The notes beneath the pieces were generated by a model. That model did not search any database. It had not been told where the DNA came from and saw nothing but the letters and a program-made list of their open reading frames with translations. The translations under genes were made by a program, and so were the position numbers. Below are positions 1 to 12,206 of a stretch of 64,000 bases of DNA, piece by piece. Every line of letters starts with the position of its first letter. The first letter of the stretch is position 1. The stretch is from Lonicera japonica (Eukaryota; Streptophyta; Magnoliopsida; Dipsacales; Caprifoliaceae): contig JAKCWG010000723.1 in assembly GCA_021464415.1 (NCBI GenBank), positions 186,001 to 250,000 of the forward strand, in the 5' to 3' direction.

Positions 1-339
1 CATAAAGTAAAACAAGCTTAACATGCATGATTAATTTTCCAGCATTACGAGTTAAAAAATCTAAATTGGTAATAGCATTGTAGAACTTTTACTCTTATGT
101 CAATATTTTTATTTAATTGCCTCTATCATATTGCATTAGTCACCATAGTCAATCTTAAAGCGTGGCGTATTCATCATTTTTAAAAAATTTACAGCACACA
201 ATTTATTAAGTAATAGAAAATAAAGCTCAATGAATTGGAGTTCACTCAGAAAATATGTAGTTTGTCTTTAATAAAATAAAATCAAAATAAAAAATACAAT
301 GGGTCTTACTATAATCTCAAAGTGCAAATCTCAAAGTGC

Positions 340-2010
340 AAAAGATTGGGTCTTGCTATAATGGGTTTACGGAGCCCAATGCTAAGTCTGTGCCCTAATC
401 TTTGCAAATTACAACATTGCCCTTATAATTTATTTAGGAAAATATCCTTGGTTTGTGTATATATATATATATATTTGTGGGGCACTAGGGTTTCCTAATA
501 ATTAATCTCTTTTTCAACACCTCTTCTAGATCTCGACCACTTTTCCTAAGGCCTACAAATATGTACCAACTTCTTTTCTTCTTTAACTTTTCAAAGAAAT
601 ACAATACCTATCTCTGAGCTTTTGTCCAACCAATCAAAATTAGGTAAATTTCATGTTAAGCCGATTTGAAAAATCAGATAATTTTTCAATTTTTGATTTT
701 GATAAAAATTTGAATATGACTATTATGGAATTTATCATCAAATTTACAGATTGGATTTTCCATATTTTAGCCGGACAGAAATTGGATAATGTATGATTTG
801 TTCTATATCCGATCCGTTAACAGGCTTATATATGTATGTATTCATATGTTTAATTTGCAGAATTATGCAGGTGGAAGAAAAGGAAACCAGATGAAGGTGT
901 TCCACTGTTTTCCACTTAATAGCTACATGTGTTCCCTTGGAATAAAAGGAAACCAAGTGGAAGAACTACTCATTTTGTTTTGCTGCCAATTTTCTTTTAC
1001 TCTGAAATTTTGAAGTTTTTCGGTTTTTCTTCAGCTGGAATCTACAAACCCCTTGATGCTCAATTTTGTTTATAAAATATGTAAACATGATTTCTTGTTT
1101 GTTGAATTGTTCAGTAGTTATTGTAAGCCTGTGATTTCTTTTGTTTCTAGATTTGTAACACCAAAGCCTTGTCTGTTAGAAAATATTCAGAAACAAATTT
1201 TTGCACTAGCTTAATTTGGCATTTTTTTTAACTTTATGTTTGTAGTATAAGATCAAAAATAATTTTCTAAATGTGGTTTTTGTGATATTTTCGCAGCCGA
1301 AATCGCTATAATACTTGGATGATCGAATTGTCTTACCATACAAAATGTTTTTAATTAATTGTGCAACAATAGTGGATGCTGAATATTTTCATTTTTGGTA
1401 GAAGTTCCATCCGCCGGTGGATTAGTCAACAATACTTTTGATTAAAAAGGACCCGAAGGACACCTGTTAAGTAGTTATCCATACTATGAATTGAAAGAAT
1501 AACGCTTTACTTTGCATGAGACTATGCGTCTAATTTATTGCATGTCATAATTTAATTTTTTTATTTATAGGTGCGTAAAATGTGCCGTTAGGGCATACAT
1601 TAATATGATCTGGTTAAAATGGGAAATATTTGTTTGGAAAGCCTATTGGGAAAATTAATATTTTTCCTAATTTTTTTTCCTTGAAAGATATAAATTTGTT
1701 GGGACAATGATAAATAAAAAACAACCTAAACTAGCAAGTATTATTACTTTTAAAGTATAATGCCCTTTTTATTTTTTCATCACAAAACTAGTACGTATCT
1801 CTTCTTTTGATTAGCTTATTTCCATTCTTTACCATAACATATATCTTCCCTCTTGTTTATATAGATTGCTGCATTCACAAGTAAAATGAATACTTGTAAA
1901 ATCGATATCTGTAAAGTTTATATTTTGGTTGTCTTTATTCTTTTTACAAAAACACGTTTACTTGTAAGTTATTTGAGTTGTCCAAGTTTACATATGAAGA
2001 ATTAAAAGTA
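340..2010 (+). pseudogene. Cassette copy 1 of an unrecognised repeated gene family (decayed)
   Basis: Promoter-like block at about 355-500: GCCCAA and GCCCTAA boxes, an ACATTGCCC box, a TA run at about 461-474, then CTAGGGTTT. A leader exon appears to end at 643 (AAAATTAG|GTAAAT). A second exon starts after TTTGCAG at about 861 and contains a block shared with 16,440-16,540, but the usual donor is degraded. The third exon starts at 1865 after TATAG and opens with a frame reading A-A-F-T-S-K-M-N-T-C-K (ATG at 1886), then diverges from the other copies. The stretch 880-2,000 is collinear with 16,450-19,100 apart from an insertion there. No product is recognised; probably non-functional. Confidence 0.5.
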
Positions 2011-2579
2011 AGTCAAACTATCGAAGCGATGCACTGAAGAATTATATCAAGATAGATACGGTGAGTATTGGCATAGAATTTAATTTCCTAGATGGTGTTT
2101 TTACGAAAAACCTTTTGTGTCAAATTAATTTATTATTATTATTTTTGTTAGTGTTTTTCTTGTGTTTGTAAGGTTTTGACCAACCAAATTAATGAGAAAA
2201 CTCTTAAAATATAATCTTAATATGTTATTAGAGTTGTTCTAAAAATTTAAATAGAATTAGAGTTCAAATGGATTTAACACGGTACAAATAAAAATAAAAA
2301 GTAAAAAGTTGATTTAAAAGGAAACATATTTAAATAAATAAATATATATATATATAATTAAAATAAAGAAAGTTTGAAAAGGTCAAAATTCACATTTTAA
2401 AACATACCCACGTGAGTTGGTTTCTAAATGTGCGGTGAAGTTTTGTCTTATATAAAATGTGGTTGCTTTTAATTCAAGTGGGCCAAGCTACCGTTACAAA
2501 GTCTATTTATGGCTTATTTTGTTGAAACATAGGCTGGATTGGTACAAGTTAACGAAACGTAGGTCGTATCAGTTAGTAT
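2011..2579. other. AT-rich spacer, no gene seen
   Basis: Low-complexity AT-rich DNA with a short TA run near 2,342-2,356. No coding signal, clear repeat pair or TIR was found. The sequence near 2,560-2,590 contains a degenerate TATCAGAGG, which may belong to the LTR-like stretch that follows. Confidence 0.4.
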
Positions 2580-3123
2580 CAGAGGATAGATGGACACTGC
2601 GACCCAACACCTATAGAAAGATGTGAATTTTGGTATACGCGAATGACGCCACAATTAATGATGGTGAATCAATTGATAAGTCGAATGAACATTACGGACA
2701 AACCGGATTTGTTCAACATGTTCTAAAAGAACAAAGGAGAAAAACTCTCGCAATTTTATTAATTCATAGCTCTCTAATAAAAGAATACAATCACCTCCTT
2801 TAAATAGGGTGTAGAAAATAATTACTAATCCTAATACAATAAGGAAAGTAAAACAATCCTAATTGACTAAATATTCCTAATTGAATATCCTATTTGACTA
2901 AGAAAATATTCCTAAAACAATTCTAATTGAATAAGGAAAACATTCCTGATCCTAATTGAATCATAAAATAATAAACAAGTCCTATAATTTAAAAATAATT
3001 AAAATACGATCTTCTTTGAATTTTCTTGCACGAGCTCTTGTAATCGGACCCATGAAAACTTGATTGGGGCTTACGTATGCTTCAATCCATGTGCTTGATT
3101 ATGTGCTACCCTTGTCCGCATCA
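2580..3123 (-). mobile_element. Possible decayed solo LTR
   Basis: Host sequence shared with about 22,395 (TTAGYGTGGAGA) resumes at 3,124, directly after ...TTGTCCGCATCA, which reads on the minus strand as an LTR-like start TGATGCGGACAAGG. The interior has many copies of a CCTAATTGA/ATTCCTA-like motif and a possible minus-strand leader. The left boundary is unclear: no good CA terminus and only an imperfect ATTAG/GTTAG duplication. The class is unknown and the left end is a guess. Confidence 0.35.
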
Positions 3124-5450
3124 ATTAGTGTGGAGACATTATTTTTTCATATGCCATCGATGGATACATCCGAATAATTTTAGAGGACGGACAGGGACAG
3201 AGCACAAGCCTAAGTTAAAAAAAGGATTTTGAAGAATAATAAACAAAGAAATACATAGCTGGGTATGAAACGGTATTTAATTTTACTTCCAAGTAATGTG
3301 TAACATTGCCATTTAACATTAAGTTAGGTAGGAGAGTCTTGTGAAGCAATACAAAATAACTCTAAGCAAAAGAAATACAATTAAGTTGGGCTTGACTTTG
3401 AATTTAAGTGGAAAATTTTTTTATATAAATTATTGTCAATTATGACATTGTTATATTTATTTTTTTACTATCATATTGGGCTCATTTTGAATCTTGTAAT
3501 TAATTTTTCATTACTATAAAGGGATCGTTTTGAATCATTATATTGAAGTTTTGATTACTATATAGGGTTCGTTTCTGTCTACTCATATTAGTTTGCAAGA
3601 CTCATACCGTGAGTAAAACTATTGTTCACCATGCAATCTATATAATGTAAATCAAAACTTGGCAAGCACGACAAGCATTTTCAGAACAGAATTACAAATT
3701 AAAGAAGCTAAAATTACAACAAATTTGTAACAGTTTCAGACATCCATTTCGGTATTCTCATTGAACCACATTATACTTTTATTTGTCAGCGTAGTTAAGC
3801 TTAAACCATGGCGTAAATTCATCATTATTAGTAAGTTTAAAGCACACGCGTAATTTAATAGGAAGTAAAATAAAAGATCACTCGACTCACAAATTTATAT
3901 TTTTTCTCTAATAAAATATCCGCTTTTTTTTTGACAAACTCTAACTAATAAAAAATCAAAATGATACATAATTTTGTGTGGCCGGGACGAAAATGGACTT
4001 ATATATTTAGGACTAAGCCCTACATTTTGAAGTAACCAGAATAGCCTTGTTTATTTTAATTTAGGGCAATTCCTTCTCTATCTTTCCTTTTTATAAACAT
4101 GTGCCTGTTAGTTAGGATTTTGTCATTGATCCCAATTTGGTTTTTCAGTCATCTCGCTTTCATCCCCATAATATATCTACACCTTTGTGATGCTCTTCAT
4201 TTTTTTAGGTCAAATCTTATATTAAAATATGTAGCAATCTAATTAGGTCAAAGCTCTTCTATTTCACTTTGTATCAGCTCTCTCGTTTAAATTCATTGTT
4301 CTAATACTCTTTCAATTTCAATATTATCATGTAAGAAAGAAAAGTGAGAATTATAGATCCATGACTATATCACTTGGAATCTATAAAAGTGTGTGCATAT
4401 ACATTCACAAACCATCCTAAATAGACTACATTTCATCACTGGTTATGGCTCAAAATTGTCAGTTTAGATGTTACCTTTGTGATGGTTACTTAAACTTCTT
4501 ATGACACCCACACATAAAAATACTCTTATGACTCTTATTAGCAGTCACAAAACACATTTTTTCCTTCTAATGGGCTGAAGCACTGGACTTGGTCGTAGCA
4601 AACAAAGTTCATTGAACCTTGTGAAAGAATGCAGTAGAGATTTAAGTAAAGATAGTAGTATAAAGAGAATATCAACATAAAGGAAAACTACTTCATTCCT
4701 TGAGAATTGATTTTGTATTATTACAATTGATAAAACAAGAGTTAAGCACAAACTACGTGCACTAGCTGGCAACTCAAGCTTGGAGCTATTTTTTATGAAA
4801 ACTCCACAGACTTTTGGGGCAACATCGATACGACTATGTTTTGAATGACAAGTAGTGATATGTATTAATGCACTTTTTGACACAATATTTAGACTCTTAA
4901 TTAACTTGGTCATTTAATTTAACTGTTAACATGTATAATTATTCTTTTAATTAACGACTCCTCTATTGCGGACTTTTGACGTTGTTGCATCATTTTCTCC
5001 CCTCTTTCCTATTATGGCATATGCACATAAATTTACTGTTGTACTTGATACTTGCATATATATTAAGTATGATGTACACATTTACAGTGTTACTTTTTGG
5101 TTGTAAGCTAGTTTATTAGATGATCATTTAATTAGAGGCTTTAGAGGTAATATTGCTATTATTCGATTTTTTTCTTTATTGGCAAATCACTTTTATTGCT
5201 AATTATGCCACTGAGCTTCAATGACCATTTGTGAGTTTATGGCTTATCATGTTCATTATACTAAATATGCTGCTTAACTCTGATGACATTTTTTTTTCAT
5301 GTTACTGATTCTCATCACAGTGCTTGAGTTACAAGAAAAGACACATAGTAAATAATTCTTTTGCATAAAATCAGGCGGCTAGATAAATAAGAAGTGTCGT
5401 TAACTAAATACTCGAGGCTGTGAAAGGTTTCTTTTAGGGTCATTTTATGC
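3124..5450 (+). pseudogene. Cassette copy 2, second promoter type, without exon 3
   Basis: Collinear with 22,395-24,775. The promoter-like block at about 3,980-4,130 has TTTAGGACTAAGCCCTA, TTACCAGAATAGCC-like and TTTAGGGCAATTCC boxes, TATAAA at 4,092, then TTAGGATTTT. A leader reaches about 4,235 (TCTAATTAG|GTCAAA). A second-exon-like block is at about 4,332-4,387. No third exon with the SLFMAFQ motif was found. The 3' half (about 4,560-5,440) is again shared with 23,900-24,770 and 46,390-47,220. The minus-strand reading frame at 4,545-4,913 lies in this shared DNA, has no recognisable domain, and I do not treat it as a gene. Confidence 0.45.
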
Positions 5451-5459
5451 AAAAGAACC

Positions 5460-6030
5460 AGGAAATAATATTTTTTTCTAAATTAAGGGCCTATATTTGA
5501 CCAAACTCTAAAAAGAGTGCAAAGTTAACTTTGCAGTAGATTTTTAAATTGTATTTTTTTAATGGAATCATACAAAAGTAAGTTTGCACTACATGTTTTT
5601 GAGCATATTATTATAAATACATGTTTAATTTATGGTGCTTTAGAATAATTTTAACAAATTACATATTCAAAACCTATTTTTTAATAAAGTACACATAATA
5701 ATTTTTTCAGAGTTATGCAAAGTTAAGTTTCCACTCCTTATTTTCTAAAACATTACTATGCATTTGTGTTTATTTGACGTTATTTTAAAATTTTATGAGT
5801 GAAACATAAGAATATACTTGTTGAAAAATATAAACACAACATGCAAATAAAATAAGTGTTAATTTTTGTTTTTGATTGTAAAGTTAAATTTGCGCAAAAC
5901 ATAATTTTGTTTAAAGTTAAGTTTGCACTCAGTCAAAACCCTTGTTTTAAAACAAAATTGAAAAACAGCTCCTTATTTCAAAATGATAATGATATGTAGA
6001 CCCTTATTTCTAAAAAAATACTATTTATTG
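5460..6030. mobile_element. Foldback/MITE-like insertion with internal AAAGTTAAGTTTGCAC repeats
   Basis: The left end (about 5,463-5,500: TATTTTTTTCTAAATTAAGG) and the reverse complement of the right end (about 5,990-6,025) are similar. Inside, versions of AAAGTTAAGTTTGCAC occur at about 5,520, 5,580, 5,720, 5,880 and 5,915 in both orientations. The sister block at 24,750 lacks this sequence, consistent with an insertion. No clean target duplication was seen; the family is not identified. Confidence 0.4.
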
Positions 6031-6102
6031 ATTTTTTTGTGAAAAATATTGTCACGCAAGAATTTTTTTACTTTATTACCAAGAAAAAAAATAGTATGTT
6101 CC

Positions 6103-6200
6103 TAATGAAACAGTTGTAATGTCATATTAAGTTTAAAGCAATTGTTTCGAGGTTAGGTAGATGTCCCTAATGAAACAATTGTAGTGTCATATTAAGTTTT
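6103..6200 (+). repeat. Short direct repeat, about 40 bp, two copies
   Basis: A block beginning CCTAATGAAACARTTGTART and running through GTCATATTAAGTTT occurs at about 6,103-6,135 and again at about 6,165-6,200. Confidence 0.7.
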
Positions 6201-6540
6201 TTTGATCTGTTTAATATTTTTATAAGTTCATTTCAAAGCTTTCACAAAGTTCAATTATCCTTGAACCGTTCCTCTTTTATCCAAAAATAATCTGAGGGTG
6301 TGTTTGGGTACATAGTTTTAGAATTCTATTAGAGTTATAATTCTATGGCATTGCAAATCCAAGAATTACAATGCCATAGAATTACAATACCATTGTTTGG
6401 ATTGTTCGTAGCTTTCATTTTGAATTATAATATAATTCAAAATTTTTCTGTTTGGCTAAATCGTCAAATTCATTTGAAATTCTAAAAAGACAAAGCTTTT
6501 ATAGACAATAAATTTACATACATATAAGTTTAATATTAAT

Positions 6541-6574
<34 letters not shown>

Positions 6575-6601
6575 CATGTGTGTGTGTGTGTCTACAGAAG
6601 T

Positions 6602-8179
6602 TGACGCCGAAGGAATTTCGCATTGTGTTAGCCTAAGTGTAGGCACGTCAAGTTATAAAATAGTCTCGGAAGTCCGAGTGTCGAACCACAGGGATAATCG
6701 AAAAGGAATGGAATGGATTACATGTTATATGATTTTCTAGTTTTGTGAGTTGGATTGGTGAAATCGAACAACATAAATGTAAATAAGTTGTGAAAATTAA
6801 TAAGAAAGCACTAAGGTAGGTGGAGGTTAGTTGCGATACGATAGACGGTAATTGCAATTTCAAACATAGATTTCAACACAAAGTTGTCAAAATGGAAAAT
6901 ATTGTGATAACTCTCAATAGCAAAGGATGCGCAGCTAGGCAACTCATTCCCGGGTTAAAGCTATATCAAGAGGGAATATCACAAAATTTCACCAAAGATG
7001 AAGCTACCATATCTATCTCTTAGCTACGGGTGTGAAGCTAAGCAACTCATTCACAATGAAGCTAACCCGAGATAGTGATGATAATCTCATCGAAACAAGG
7101 TTTTATATTTAGCATGTATGTGAAATTTCATGGTTCAAAAGAATGAAAATTAAGTAGCAAATCATCTTAATGACAAGGAATGAAGTTTATGGAATAAAAT
7201 CACCAACTAGCCAATCGTTACTTTAGAAAGACAATAAGGAGTCTAAATATCACGCAAAGTGTACAAAACACTCAAAATATCATTAAGCAATTCGAAAACT
7301 AGATTAACAAATTTATAAATCATCTATGGAATTTACAAACTCTTTGTAATCTCTACTAAAAGGAATAAAACTCCATAGATGGGGAAATGAGCTACAAGCT
7401 TTTTAGGACCATATAAATATGTTGTATTTTCATTAATCAACAAGCACTAAGCATACAAGGCATGAAATCTAATCGTACAATGAAAATACCTAGAAAGCTT
7501 GTAGAATGAAGGATTTAGAAAGGAAAATGATTCACAAATATTTGACAAACTTTAAACATAGATTGGTAAATTAATTACCGAAAATTATATCGCGATTCAC
7601 CTCCATAACCTGAGTAAAAGACTATTCCATAATAAATGAAAGAACAATTATTATATAAGAAGAAATCATTCTTACAAAACAAGAACTTACAAGAGAAAAA
7701 TGAAGAGAATATACAACTTTTTGCTCTCCCTTCTCTTTAGAACTTTCTTGAGTAAAAATCAAGATTTTTATAATCTCCTAGACTAACTCTAGTCCAAAAA
7801 TGTACATTAATTAATATAATAAGCAATGGAAAATATCTTAGGTACAAGAATCCCCAAAAAAAGGCTAAAAGTAGAAGTTGGTGGCTGTCCCCGCCAGGCC
7901 ATGATCGATCATGGCCAACCCATGATCGATCATGCTTATACAATTTCTTCAAATTAGCACTTTTGCGAGCTTTTGACTCGCACTTGATCAATTCCTTAAG
8001 GGCCTTTGAATCCTATGCCTATAGACACAACAAAAACATACCTAGCAGGACGATATTAGATACAAACTCGCTAAGACACTAATCTCGAGATAAGCAGATA
8101 ATTAGGCAGAATTAATGCAATAAACGCGTCAAGTGGCTCCGGGAAAGAGTTTATGTATGACAATATTATGCGTTTATCA
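6602..8179 (-). mobile_element. Solo LTR, same family as the LTR at 50,430/62,960 (TSD GAAGT)
   Basis: 1,578 bp, bounded by TG (6,602) and CA (8,179), with the 5-bp duplication GAAGT at 6,597-6,601 and 8,180-8,184. Both ends match the interrupted LTR at 50,430-51,852 plus 62,569-62,960 (left TGACG...CAAGTTATAA, GTGTCGAACCACA; right GACAATATTATGCGTTTATCA). The polypurine tract beside the second copy shows that the family reads on the minus strand, so the LTR starts TGATAAACGC. Two palindromes lie about 245-283 bp from that start. No internal region remains, as expected after LTR-LTR recombination. The superfamily is not assigned. Confidence 0.8.
7897..7934. repeat. Tandem palindromes in solo LTR
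   Basis: GGCCATGATCGATCATGGCC at 7,897-7,916 is a perfect 20-bp palindrome. Its 14-bp core CATGATCGATCATG repeats at 7,921-7,934. Confidence 0.9.
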
Positions 8180-8261
8180 GAAGTGTTACAGGGAAGACAA
8201 AACCGGGCTTTGGAGTTGGGGGTGTGGTAAGTGTATATATTTATATGTTTTTGTGCTGAAA

Positions 8262-8385
8262 TAGGGGATGGTAGCCTGTTTGTTGGCGGGGGCTAGGGGG
8301 GTTGATGTGGGGTGCCTGTTAGGATTTGTTTTAATTTTGGGAGGGGGGGGGGGGGTTGTGTGGGGGTGGAGTGATGGGGGTAGTG
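8262..8385 (+). repeat. G-rich tract with a run of about 13 G
   Basis: Strongly G-skewed, with several G3+ runs and one long G homopolymer near 8,341-8,354, compatible with G-quadruplex formation. It lies inside the right arm of the PIF/Harbinger-like element. Confidence 0.75.
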
Positions 8386-8762
8386 ATTAAAATTGATTTT
8401 TTTTAAGAATTCGATAGGAATTGGAATTAGAAAACTCTACTCTCGTCACGGAATTCAATCCTTTAGAAATCATGGTTTTGGAATTCTAGTGGAATTCCAA
8501 AACCATAACATTTTAACATATCCAAACAATAGAATTCTAAAACCATACTCCAATTCCAATACCATAGCTTGGAATTGGTGTTACTAAACACACCCTGATT
8601 GTATTTCAACTTGTATGTCTTTAATTGGCCCTTGAGATAGTAAAATACAACTCCTTAACGGTCTTTGACTCCGTATGTGCACTGGAAAGATGTATCGCTC
8701 AAATATACCACAACTTAAGCATTGTGGAATTGCACTTGGCGTTGGCGTACACAATAATTTTT

Positions 8763-8850
8763 TTTTTCTACCAGGATTCAAACTTGGGGCCTGTCTAATT
8801 CGACCCTAGCAGGAACCCAGGGTGGCTTTTGCCACTGGGCCACATTTTGT
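8763..8850 (-). mobile_element. tRNA-derived SINE-like fragment
   Basis: On the minus strand the sequence has an A-box-like TGGCCCAGTGG, then, about 50 bp on, a B-box-like GTTTGAATCC, followed by an A run (plus strand T run at about 8,757-8,768). This order and spacing resemble a Pol III internal promoter of tRNA-derived SINEs. There is no tRNA fold, and no target duplication was found. A chance match or other repeat debris remains possible. Confidence 0.35.
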
Positions 8851-8999
8851 TTTTTCTAAGAAAGGAGGTCTAACTCTCTCCCTTTAATTACAAACAATGA
8901 AAACCTACCGCAAACCTCACTCTTTAATTTGGTCAGACTCAGACTTGAGATCGCTCCTTGGGTCGAGTGGGCACCACTGCTTGGGGTATAACAACTTAA

Positions 9000-11300
9000 G
9001 AAAAATCTATCAATAGGTAAATACTATACTTAATAGTACAATATAGTTCTTAATTATCTCTACAAAAGCATAGCAAAAAGATTAATCCATTTTCGTGTAC
9101 CTGTGTTTTTCACATTACACAAAATAGATAATTGTTTATTAAATGACTTCAAAAGTAAAATGACCTGACTACACCACTGCTTGTTACCGTTGCATAAGCA
9201 TATAACAACAATGAATTAATTTGACGTTTTTAAATGCCACTCACTTTGCAAATTTTAGCGTAAGAAAACTTACCGTGCACAATAAGCATATCTATGTTAT
9301 GTGCGAAAACCTAAAAATTTGAATAGCCTTTATAGTACAATAATATAACTCTATTCAATATATTCATCTAATCACATTAAATCTAAATTCTCAGTTAGTT
9401 TTTTATTACCATCCGTAATCAGAATATAAAATTCTGCTCATTTATTTTAATTTATTTTATTTTCTTTTTATATCTATTAATCAAATAGGAAATTAGTTTT
9501 GTAGGCAAATAATTAAGTGGGTGTAGCGATGGGTTGATAGGCCATTTAAACCCTATGCCCTAGCTGAACGAAATACCAAAATTGCCCCCTACTTTTCGAT
9601 GATTACGATGAGTTCCGTGGTGTGTATATATGTGTGAGCACCCATGGGTTCCTCATCAGTTACGAGTTCATCTATCTCGATTTCCAGATTAGATTATATG
9701 TTCGTTTATTTTTTGTTTAGTTTTTCAAAGATTCGTAGGAAACTTGGAGATTATAAGTAGCTTTGGTTGAATCAAAACTAGGTAGATCTCTACCTATCTA
9801 TCTATCTTTATATATATATTCTCTGTATATGTAAATCATTTGTTTGATTTTCAGAAAAAATCAATGTAGAGGGAATGAAAAAGCAACGAGCTAGATGGAC
9901 ACACTCACTTTGATCCACTTTCTACCTCCATGGCTTTCCCTTAGAATCTGTAAAAATGAGGTATATAAATATACATGTATTTATGATGGGTCTTGATTTA
10001 CTACATACCGTCTGTTTACGGATCGGCCTTATAGCGACAGATTTCATCACGAAAACCTTTAGATGTATTTTTAGCGACAAAAACTTTTGCTGATTGTAGG
10101 ATCTGTATATATACAAACTGTCTGCACTAGATCCTTGTTGTATATTCATTATGAACAAAACTAATCATTTTGTTCAGCTTATAGCTTGATTTTCTTATTC
10201 GATTTTAATCCGTAATTCCTAAGTTTTTTACACAGTTTCTGTTGAGCTCTTTCTTGCCATCCAAGTTCTGTTGAGCTATTTTTCGGATTTAATTCGAAGA
10301 TCTGGCCTTAACCAGTAAAAGAATTTGTGCGGTGGCAAAACTATGGATGCCATTAATTTTTTTGGTATAAGTCTCTAATTAATTATTAAAAGGGGGAAAA
10401 TATAGATGAAATCATTTTAGCAAAAAAGTTCTCCCAAATTCATTTGCCATGGGAAGCCATTTGTCAAAATTATTTTGCTGCTTCTATTTGTTTATTTTAG
10501 TATTTTCTCGTGTGTGGTAGTTTAATTTTGCCTTTTTTGCTGTAAAAAAAGAACCTATTTTTGTCAAAATGATAAAATAAAACAAGGCCACCTTATCTAA
10601 ATGAGTTATTTATATTTTATCCGGATGAAGTTTGATCGCTTCTCCTCCTATTTGTTTCCGTAGGTTGATGTATTCGCAAGTAACATGAACACATGTGAAA
10701 CAGCGCTCAATTCGTTATTTATAGCATTTCAGTCATGGTACCAAATTCCAGGATGTTCAGTTAAAAGGCGATGCCTAAAATGGGGTTAATGCAGGCTCGA
10801 GTGGGGCTTTAATCGTTTCCTTGGCCGGTGGAGAATTAATGGAAGAACATATTAGTCTGCTTGCCCAAGAGTTTGGAATCAAAATTCCTCCCGAAGGCCA
10901 GGGATACAAGCTCAAGAATTCAAAGGGGGTTACAAAGGGGCAGCAACCGAAATAAGGTTGTAGGTCCTTCAAAATCCATGAATTCATTAGTACTAGTTTG
11001 ATTTGAATTTTAGTATTTTCATGAAATGTAAAATTTGTAATTTCAAGTATTAGACTAGATTTGACATAAACTGATACCTATCTTGTATGTGAATTTAAGA
11101 ATTTAAATAAGGTGGAAAGGTGAAATTCCCATAACCATATTAGCACAAAAGAAATTTATGGAAATTATATATTGGCAAAAGAGACTTTTGATGAAGTTTT
11201 TTCCTACTTAGTTTTCATGTACAAATATGTTTGGGATGATTGAACCTCTTGGTTACTTACTCATTTGTAGTACTTGTATCAATATATCTACGAAAAATAA
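9000..11300 (+). pseudogene. Cassette copy 3 (nearly full structure)
   Basis: Collinear with 14,100-16,330. Promoter-like block 9,520-9,640: GGGTTGATAGGCCATTTAAA, TGCCCTAGC, a CAAAATTGCCCCC box and TATATATG. The leader ends at about 9,782 (CAAAACTAG|GTAGAT); exon 2 runs from about 9,855 (after TTTTCAG) to 9,960 (AAAAATGAG|GTATAT); exon 3 starts at 10,664 (TTTCCGTAG|GTTGATG). Exon 3 opens V-D-V-F-A-S-N-M-N-T-C-E-T and S-L-F-I-A-F-Q (ATG 10,685), with a stop near 10,785. A second conserved frame follows at 10,791. The 3' end near 11,020 has GAAATGTAAAATTTGTAAT. Role unknown. Confidence 0.5.
10791..10955 (+). CDS. Conserved exon segment of cassette copy 3 (unrecognised peptide)
   Basis: An open 55-codon frame following GTTAATGCAG, a possible splice acceptor or the continuation of exon 3. 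It contains G-A-L-I-V-S-L-A-G-G-E-L-M-E-E-H and S-L-L-A-Q-E-F-G-I-K-I-P. The same frame in copy 4 (15,794-15,976) keeps most residues although the DNA differs at many sites, which argues for past protein-level constraint. It probably forms the C-terminal part of a spliced product with the SLFIAFQ segment. I do not recognise the domain. Confidence 0.4.
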   Translation, partial: AGSSGALIVSLAGGELMEEHISLLAQEFGIKIPPEGQGYKLKNSKGVTKGQQPK

Positions 11301-11339
11301 TTAAAATAATTATTTGCTCGTCTTATCCACATCATATAA

Positions 11340-12008
11340 AAAACAATGAATTAATTTGATGTTTTTAAAGGCAATTGACTATGCAAAACTAGGGAAAGAA
11401 AATTTAACTTACCATATATGATTAGTAAATCTAAGTTAACTGCCAAATTTGAAAATTTGAATAATTTCAGAGCAGTTATTAATCTGTGTTACTATCTTCA
11501 TCTAATCACGTTGAATCTAATCCGGTGTGGTGATAGGTTGATGGACAATTTAAAACTTTTGCCCTAGCAGAACGAAATACGAAAATCACCAACGCAAATA
11601 ATCCGTAAGAATTTTCTAATCCGTCAGAAGAGGGCTCTCTATATGGTTCAATGGGTGAATGAGCTAAGGAGGAATACTTGTCCGTCTCACCCGGGATCTG
11701 CAAAAATGGGGTATGATCAGACAACTTGAATTCACTGTTTCTAATCTGCTTGAACTATGTAATTCTATAATATTACTTTTTGCGATTTTTTTAAGCTTGA
11801 ATTCACTCTCTCTTATGCTTAATTTTGTTTGCAAAATCTGGACAAAAAAATTAATTGCTTGGCATGGAAAGTACTTCCAATTAATTCTGAATTAGCACTA
11901 CTTGCTTGCCATCAATGTTGTGGTAAGCCATTAATTGGATTCTTAATTTGGTATTTATCTAGAATCCATTTGCCGGTAAAAGCATTTGTGTGATGCCAAA
12001 ACTAAATA
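11340..12008 (+). pseudogene. Partial cassette copy (promoter, exon-2 end and exon-3 lead-in fragments)
   Basis: Contains a promoter-like stretch at about 11,520-11,590 (GTGATAGGTTGATGGACAAT, TGCCCTAGC), an exon-2 end at about 11,696-11,712 (GATCTGCAAAAATGGG|GTATGA), and at about 11,965 the AAAAGCATTTGTGTG block that precedes exon 3 in copies 3, 4 and 8. Exon 3 itself is absent; insertions begin at about 12,010. Confidence 0.4.
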
Positions 12009-12206
12009 AGAGCATTTCTAATTGTTGTGTATATTTTTTTTTGTGTAAAATCTTATGCATGTGTAACAGATTTTTAGACATAAATTATATATATATCCAT
12101 TTTGTATTCCAATGATATTCATGTGTAAAATTTAGATGGATCAATAAAAATCACAAATGGAATTTATCATTACATGTAATGTTCAATAATTTTGTATGAA
12201 TTTTTT

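Larger units (their letters stand above)
6296..8595. mobile_element. PIF/Harbinger-like element (TIR GGGTGTGTTT, TSD TGA) hosting a solo LTR
   Basis: The left end is GGGTGTGTTTGGGTA and the right end is TTACTAAACACACCC, forming short TIRs. The 3-bp TGA at 6,293-6,295 is repeated at 8,596-8,598. Subterminal sequence is rich in AGAATTCTA/GGAATTCC-like motifs on both sides. Three-bp duplications and G-rich TIRs of this form suit PIF/Harbinger MITEs. Without the LTR inside, the element is about 0.7 kb and has no transposase, so it is non-autonomous. Confidence 0.65.

Noticed and set aside
4545..4913. 122-codon minus-strand frame as a gene
   Set aside because: It lies in duplicated non-coding sequence; the sister copies at 23,900 and 46,400 do not keep the frame, and no domain is recognisable.
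8763..8850. Functional tRNA gene
   Set aside because: Only A-box- and B-box-like words are visible; no acceptor, D or anticodon stems could be formed.
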